A DNA stretch of 7,274 bases, from the NCBI GenBank assembly GCA_964432925.1, contig CAYSPM010000139.1, forward strand, positions 1-7,274, given 5' to 3'. Below are positions 5,772-7,274 of the stretch, piece after piece. The first letter of the stretch is position 1. Each line of letters opens with the position of its first letter. The notes under the pieces were generated by a model. That model saw only the letters and a program-made list of their open reading frames with translations. It ran no database searches and was not told the DNA's origin. Source of the DNA: CAYNTC01 sp964432925. GTDB taxonomy: Bacteria > Planctomycetota > Phycisphaerae > Sedimentisphaerales > Anaerobacaceae. Made by a program: the position numbers and the translations under genes.

Positions 5772-5876
5772 TCTACTATCTCCTTTTTGTCTAATTTTTG
5801 AAATTTCATCAAACAATTAACGCTACAAATAACTTAAAAAGCTTAATGTTATTTTACACCTCCTTTCATAATTATT
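5772..5876 (-). promoter_or_regulatory. 5' leader of the thioferritin mRNA with orphan Shine-Dalgarno and hairpin
   Basis: If transcription starts just after the TATATAGG beside the operator, the message has a leader of about 100 nt. In it lies a near-perfect Shine-Dalgarno, AAAGGAGGTG (5857-5866), with no ATG, GTG or TTG at proper distance. A six-codon mini-ORF (MKGGVK, 5849-5869) overlaps it. Right after comes an AT-rich inverted repeat, AATAACTTAA (5828-5837) with TTAATGTTATT (5843-5853), pairing over ten bases with one bulge. The functional ribosome site, AAAGGAG, is at 5780-5786. Whether the first site is used, decayed, or part of a regulatory leader cannot be decided from sequence alone. 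Confidence 0.4.
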
Positions 5877-5877
5877 C

Positions 5878-5897
5878 CTATATAAGAAATATTCTTA
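5878..5897 (-). promoter_or_regulatory. PerR/Fur-type operator upstream of the thioferritin gene
   Basis: The + strand reads CTATATAAGAAATATTCTTA. Its last 15 bases (5883-5897) form a 7-1-7 inverted repeat, TAAGAAA-T-ATTCTTA, with one mismatch. It differs at a single base from the site upstream of the regulator gene (6404-6423). The 7-1-7 geometry is that of the PerR box (TTATAATNATTATAA in Bacillus subtilis). On the - strand it overlaps candidate -10 sequences (TATATA, TATAGG). Confidence 0.75.
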
Positions 5898-5918
5898 ATT
5901 ATTTTACAAAAAAATATA

Positions 5919-6362
5919 TTAGCATTTTTTGATACATTCATTACAAATGCCCTCTAAGATCACTTTTAAACTAGTAACTTTATAGTTTTTCCTGAATGCA
6001 TTTGGAATCCTCATGTTGTCATAGCTTTTATCATGAAAGTCCAATATTTTATTACATTTTTGGCATCTGAAATGGTGGTGCTTGTTTGTATTTGGGTCAT
6101 ACCGTTTTGTCTCACCATATCCTTCGACAATATGAACAAGACCGATTTCGGCAAACTTCGAAAGCGTTCTATATACAGTATCGAGCGATATATCGGGGAA
6201 GATAATTTTAACCCTCTTAAAAATATCATCTGAATCCGGATGGTTTTTTGACTTAATTAGCTCCTTATATATAGCGACGCGTTGAGGTGTCATGTTGAGG
6301 TTATGTTGTTTACACCTATCCCGAAATAAAGCTATCAAGTCTTGTTTATTTTTATTTAACAT
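5919..6362 (-). CDS. perR: Fur-family metal-dependent repressor, PerR-like
   Basis: A 147-residue Fur-family regulator. Residues 1 to about 85 form the winged-helix DNA-binding domain, with NMTPQRVAIY (23-32) and the recognition helix in SLDTVYRTLSKF (59-70). The C-terminal part is the dimerisation domain. Structural zinc cysteines form two CxxC pairs: Cys100/Cys103 and Cys140/Cys143. Regulatory-metal ligands match B. subtilis PerR: His41, Asp89 (RYDP), His95 and His97, and Asp108 in ILDFHD. Asp rather than Glu at that last position is the feature tied to peroxide sensing, so I favour PerR over Fur. I chose ATG at 6362, which gives the usual family length; the frame continues to a TTG at 6431, but that would add 23 atypical residues encoded across the operator and promoter. 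The thioferritin gene follows on the same strand. An operator-like site upstream suggests autoregulation. Confidence 0.88.
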   Translation of the reverse strand: MLNKNKQDLIALFRDRCKQHNLNMTPQRVAIYKELIKSKNHPDSDDIFKRVKIIFPDISLDTVYRTLSKFAEIGLVHIVEGYGETKRYDPNTNKHHHFRCQKCNKILDFHDKSYDNMRIPNAFRKNYKVTSLKVILEGICNECIKKC

Positions 6363-6368
6363 TGTGCC

Positions 6369-6397
6369 AATATACAAAAGATTAATATTATTGTCAA
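6369..6397 (-). promoter_or_regulatory. Sigma70-type promoter abutting the regulator's ATG
   Basis: On the - strand a perfect -35 TTGACA (6397-6392), a 17-base spacer and a -10 TATATT (6374-6369) are followed by GGCACA and then the ATG at 6362. The expected start of transcription falls on or within a base or two of that ATG, which would give a leaderless message. No good Shine-Dalgarno precedes the ATG. Chance occurrence in AT-rich DNA is possible. Confidence 0.55.
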
Positions 6398-6402
6398 TAG
6401 TT

Positions 6403-6431
6403 ACTATATAAGAATTATTCTTATTGTTCAA
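6403..6431 (-). promoter_or_regulatory. Candidate upstream promoter with PerR-type operator in its spacer
   Basis: The + strand at 6404-6423 reads CTATATAAGAATTATTCTTA. Bases 6409-6423 form a perfect 7-1-7 palindrome, TAAGAAT-T-ATTCTTA. On the - strand this palindrome fills a 17-base spacer between a -35-like TTGAAC (6431-6426) and a -10-like TATAGT (6408-6403), the classic layout for repression. The site matches 19 of 20 bases of the one upstream of the thioferritin gene. This supports negative autoregulation and a transcript with a leader of about 35 nt, as an alternative to the promoter at 6369-6397. Confidence 0.65.
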
Positions 6432-6660
6432 AAATTTCTTAAAAAATTCTACTTTTTTAATAAGTTTAGCTGAATCTTACCTTACTTAAAATTCATTTAA
6501 GCAAAATCTCTCAGAAAATCTAATCTTACAAACGGGTCCTTTATTCTAAATGGTGCATTTTTTAGTGCGATGTATGGTTTCGCCGTATTATAAAACATTC
6601 GATTTACCCTAATAGGACAAACGTTTTGTTAGCAACTTCGTTTATCAGAGAAAAAGTGTC
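6432..6660. other. AT-rich spacer, no gene seen
   Basis: This spacer lies upstream of the regulator. It contains a CTTAAA-ATTCA-TTTAAG inverted repeat (6485-6501) and a small ACAAA/TTTGT pair near 6618-6630. There is no convincing open frame, tRNA or further operator copy. Confidence 0.4.
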
Positions 6661-6703
6661 AATATTCTCGATGCTCGATTATCGATACTGGATAGTTGGA
6701 TGC
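6661..6703 (-). repeat. Heptamer array C, reverse orientation
   Basis: Read on the - strand the units are GCATCCA, one extra A, then CTATCCA, GTATCGA, TAATCGA, GCATCGA, GAATATT. They match the consensus GYATYSA of the arrays near 4800-4950, in opposite orientation about 1.7 kb away. The unit GTATCGA is shared exactly. Confidence 0.7.
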
Positions 6704-6845
6704 CTGCCTTCTTCCCTAGCCCCACTTCGTCCAGATTTGTTGGGACTACCCGCCTACTGTGGGCAAGTGCGGACAGGTTTCGCGGAAATAACTATCCGTC
6801 ACATCTTAGGAAGTTATCTAAGTCTCAAGCTTTTGTAAATTTGGC
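6704..6845. other. Eroded REP-like spacer, no gene
   Basis: Words such as CCCGCCTACTGTGGGCAAGT and GCGGACAGG are typical of dispersed palindromic repeats, with a short CCCGC/GTGGG near-pair around 6750-6764. The open frame crossing this region on the + strand (6626-6838) runs through the heptamer array and the repeats and looks non-coding. Confidence 0.4.
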
Positions 6846-6874
6846 TTGAAAATCGGGATTCAATAAGGTATCAT
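6846..6874 (+). promoter_or_regulatory. Sigma70-type promoter of the PfkB kinase gene
   Basis: A -35 TTGAAA (6846-6851, 5 of 6 consensus bases), a 17-base spacer and a -10 TATCAT (6869-6874, 5 of 6) lie 50 bases before the kinase start. This predicts a leader of about 44 nt that contains the gene's Shine-Dalgarno. Confidence 0.6.
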
Positions 6875-6924
6875 TCCACGTTCTTATTCGATTAAGACGC
6901 TAATTCGTTAGGAGTTTGTTTAAA

Positions 6925-7274
6925 GTGCAAAATAAAAAGAACATTGAAATCGTAGCTGCTGGGCATACCTGTCTTGATCTAATACCTGCTTTTACAATCG
7001 AGGGAAAAGTTGACAAGATGACGGACGTCCTTGTGCCGGGCAAAATGATTAATATGGGGCAGTGTGTTGTTGTGGGAGGAGGTCCTGTTACAAATGCCGG
7101 CGTATCTATCCGCAGGCTAGGTGTAAAAACCGAACTAATCGGCAAAATCGGCAATGACGATTTCGGCAAAGAGATACTCAATTGGTATGAAGAGCACGAA
7201 GGCCATTTCAAAGGCATTCACATGGTCGATGGTGAATCGACATCATACACCATTGCTATTTGTATTCCCGGCAT
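6925..7274 (+). CDS. PfkB-family carbohydrate kinase (3' end missing)
   Basis: The first 116 codons of a ribokinase/PfkB-family kinase, which transfers phosphate from ATP to a sugar or nucleoside. Visible features are the N-terminal strand IEIVAAGHTCLDLIP with substrate-contact Asp18, the glycine-rich signature VVGGGPVTNAGVSIRRLG (49-66; Gly51-Gly53, Asn57), and KIGNDDFGKEI (74-84). The ATP site and catalytic Asp of the family (GAGD motif) would lie beyond the window, so activity and exact sugar cannot be judged. The start is GTG at 6925 with TTAGGAG (6908-6914) about 10 bases upstream; a TTG at 6916 is too close to that site. The frame is open to the right edge. A good promoter lies at 6846-6874. 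A role in sugar catabolism would suit a polysaccharide degrader. Confidence 0.9.
   Translation, partial: MQNKKNIEIVAAGHTCLDLIPAFTIEGKVDKMTDVLVPGKMINMGQCVVVGGGPVTNAGVSIRRLGVKTELIGKIGNDDFGKEILNWYEEHEGHFKGIHMVDGESTSYTIAICIPG

Noticed and set aside
6363..6431. Longer N-terminus for the regulator from TTG at 6431
   Set aside because: It would add 23 residues not typical of Fur/PerR and place coding sequence over the operator and both promoter candidates. ATG at 6362 gives the normal family length.
6626..6838. 70-codon open frame on the + strand
   Set aside because: It crosses the reverse heptamer array and REP-like words. No Shine-Dalgarno and no recognisable protein features.

Overview
The window looks like a stretch of an environmental, plant-polysaccharide-degrading bacterial genome. 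My best guess is a member of the Planctomycetota (Phycisphaerae type). This rests on a CE15 esterase next to a GH10 xylanase, a PfkB kinase of a style familiar from that group, and long intergenic islands of eroded palindromic and heptameric repeats. It is an inference from gene style, not a taxonomic assignment. Both ends cut through genes.

Layout. (1) 2-2119, + strand: a xylan-degradation pair, the 3' part of a glucuronoyl esterase (CE15) and a complete GH10 endo-xylanase with no signal peptide. (2) 2120-2559: a repeat island with a palindromic element ending in TGTCATTGCGAG and its inverse. (3) 2560-4110, - strand: a TIR-like nucleotide-binding protein of the PF10137 (Cap12/Pycsar effector TIR) type with an unassigned helical N-terminus, followed by an unrecognised membrane-anchored protein. 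(4) 4131-5160: about 1 kb without a credible gene. It holds heptamer arrays, a second palindromic element (TGTCATTTCG ends) and a duplicated 22-nt palindromic motif. (5) 5167-6431, - strand: a peroxide/iron-stress module, namely a Fur-family regulator with PerR-type ligands, a Dps-like thioferritin (DPSL) with the two diagnostic cysteines, and an intrinsic terminator. (6) 6432-6924: AT-rich spacer with another heptamer array in reverse orientation and a good sigma70-type promoter. (7) 6925-end, + strand: the start of a PfkB-family sugar kinase.

How parts work together. CE15 would cut ester links between lignin and 4-O-methyl-glucuronate on xylan, and GH10 would cut the xylan or oligoxylan backbone. 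The regulator and the thioferritin each have upstream a near-identical 20-nt sequence (19 of 20 bases) built around a 7-1-7 inverted repeat, the shape of a PerR/Fur box. This is good sequence evidence for an autoregulated peroxide-response mini-regulon. The TIR gene and its neighbour lie between two repeat islands and look like an accessory insertion; no second component of a known TIR defence system is visible.

The most interesting points are the shared operator pair, the overlapping promoters and possible leaderless start of the regulator, the odd leader of the thioferritin mRNA (a consensus Shine-Dalgarno with no proper start, followed by a hairpin), the standalone TIR protein, and the heptamer arrays.
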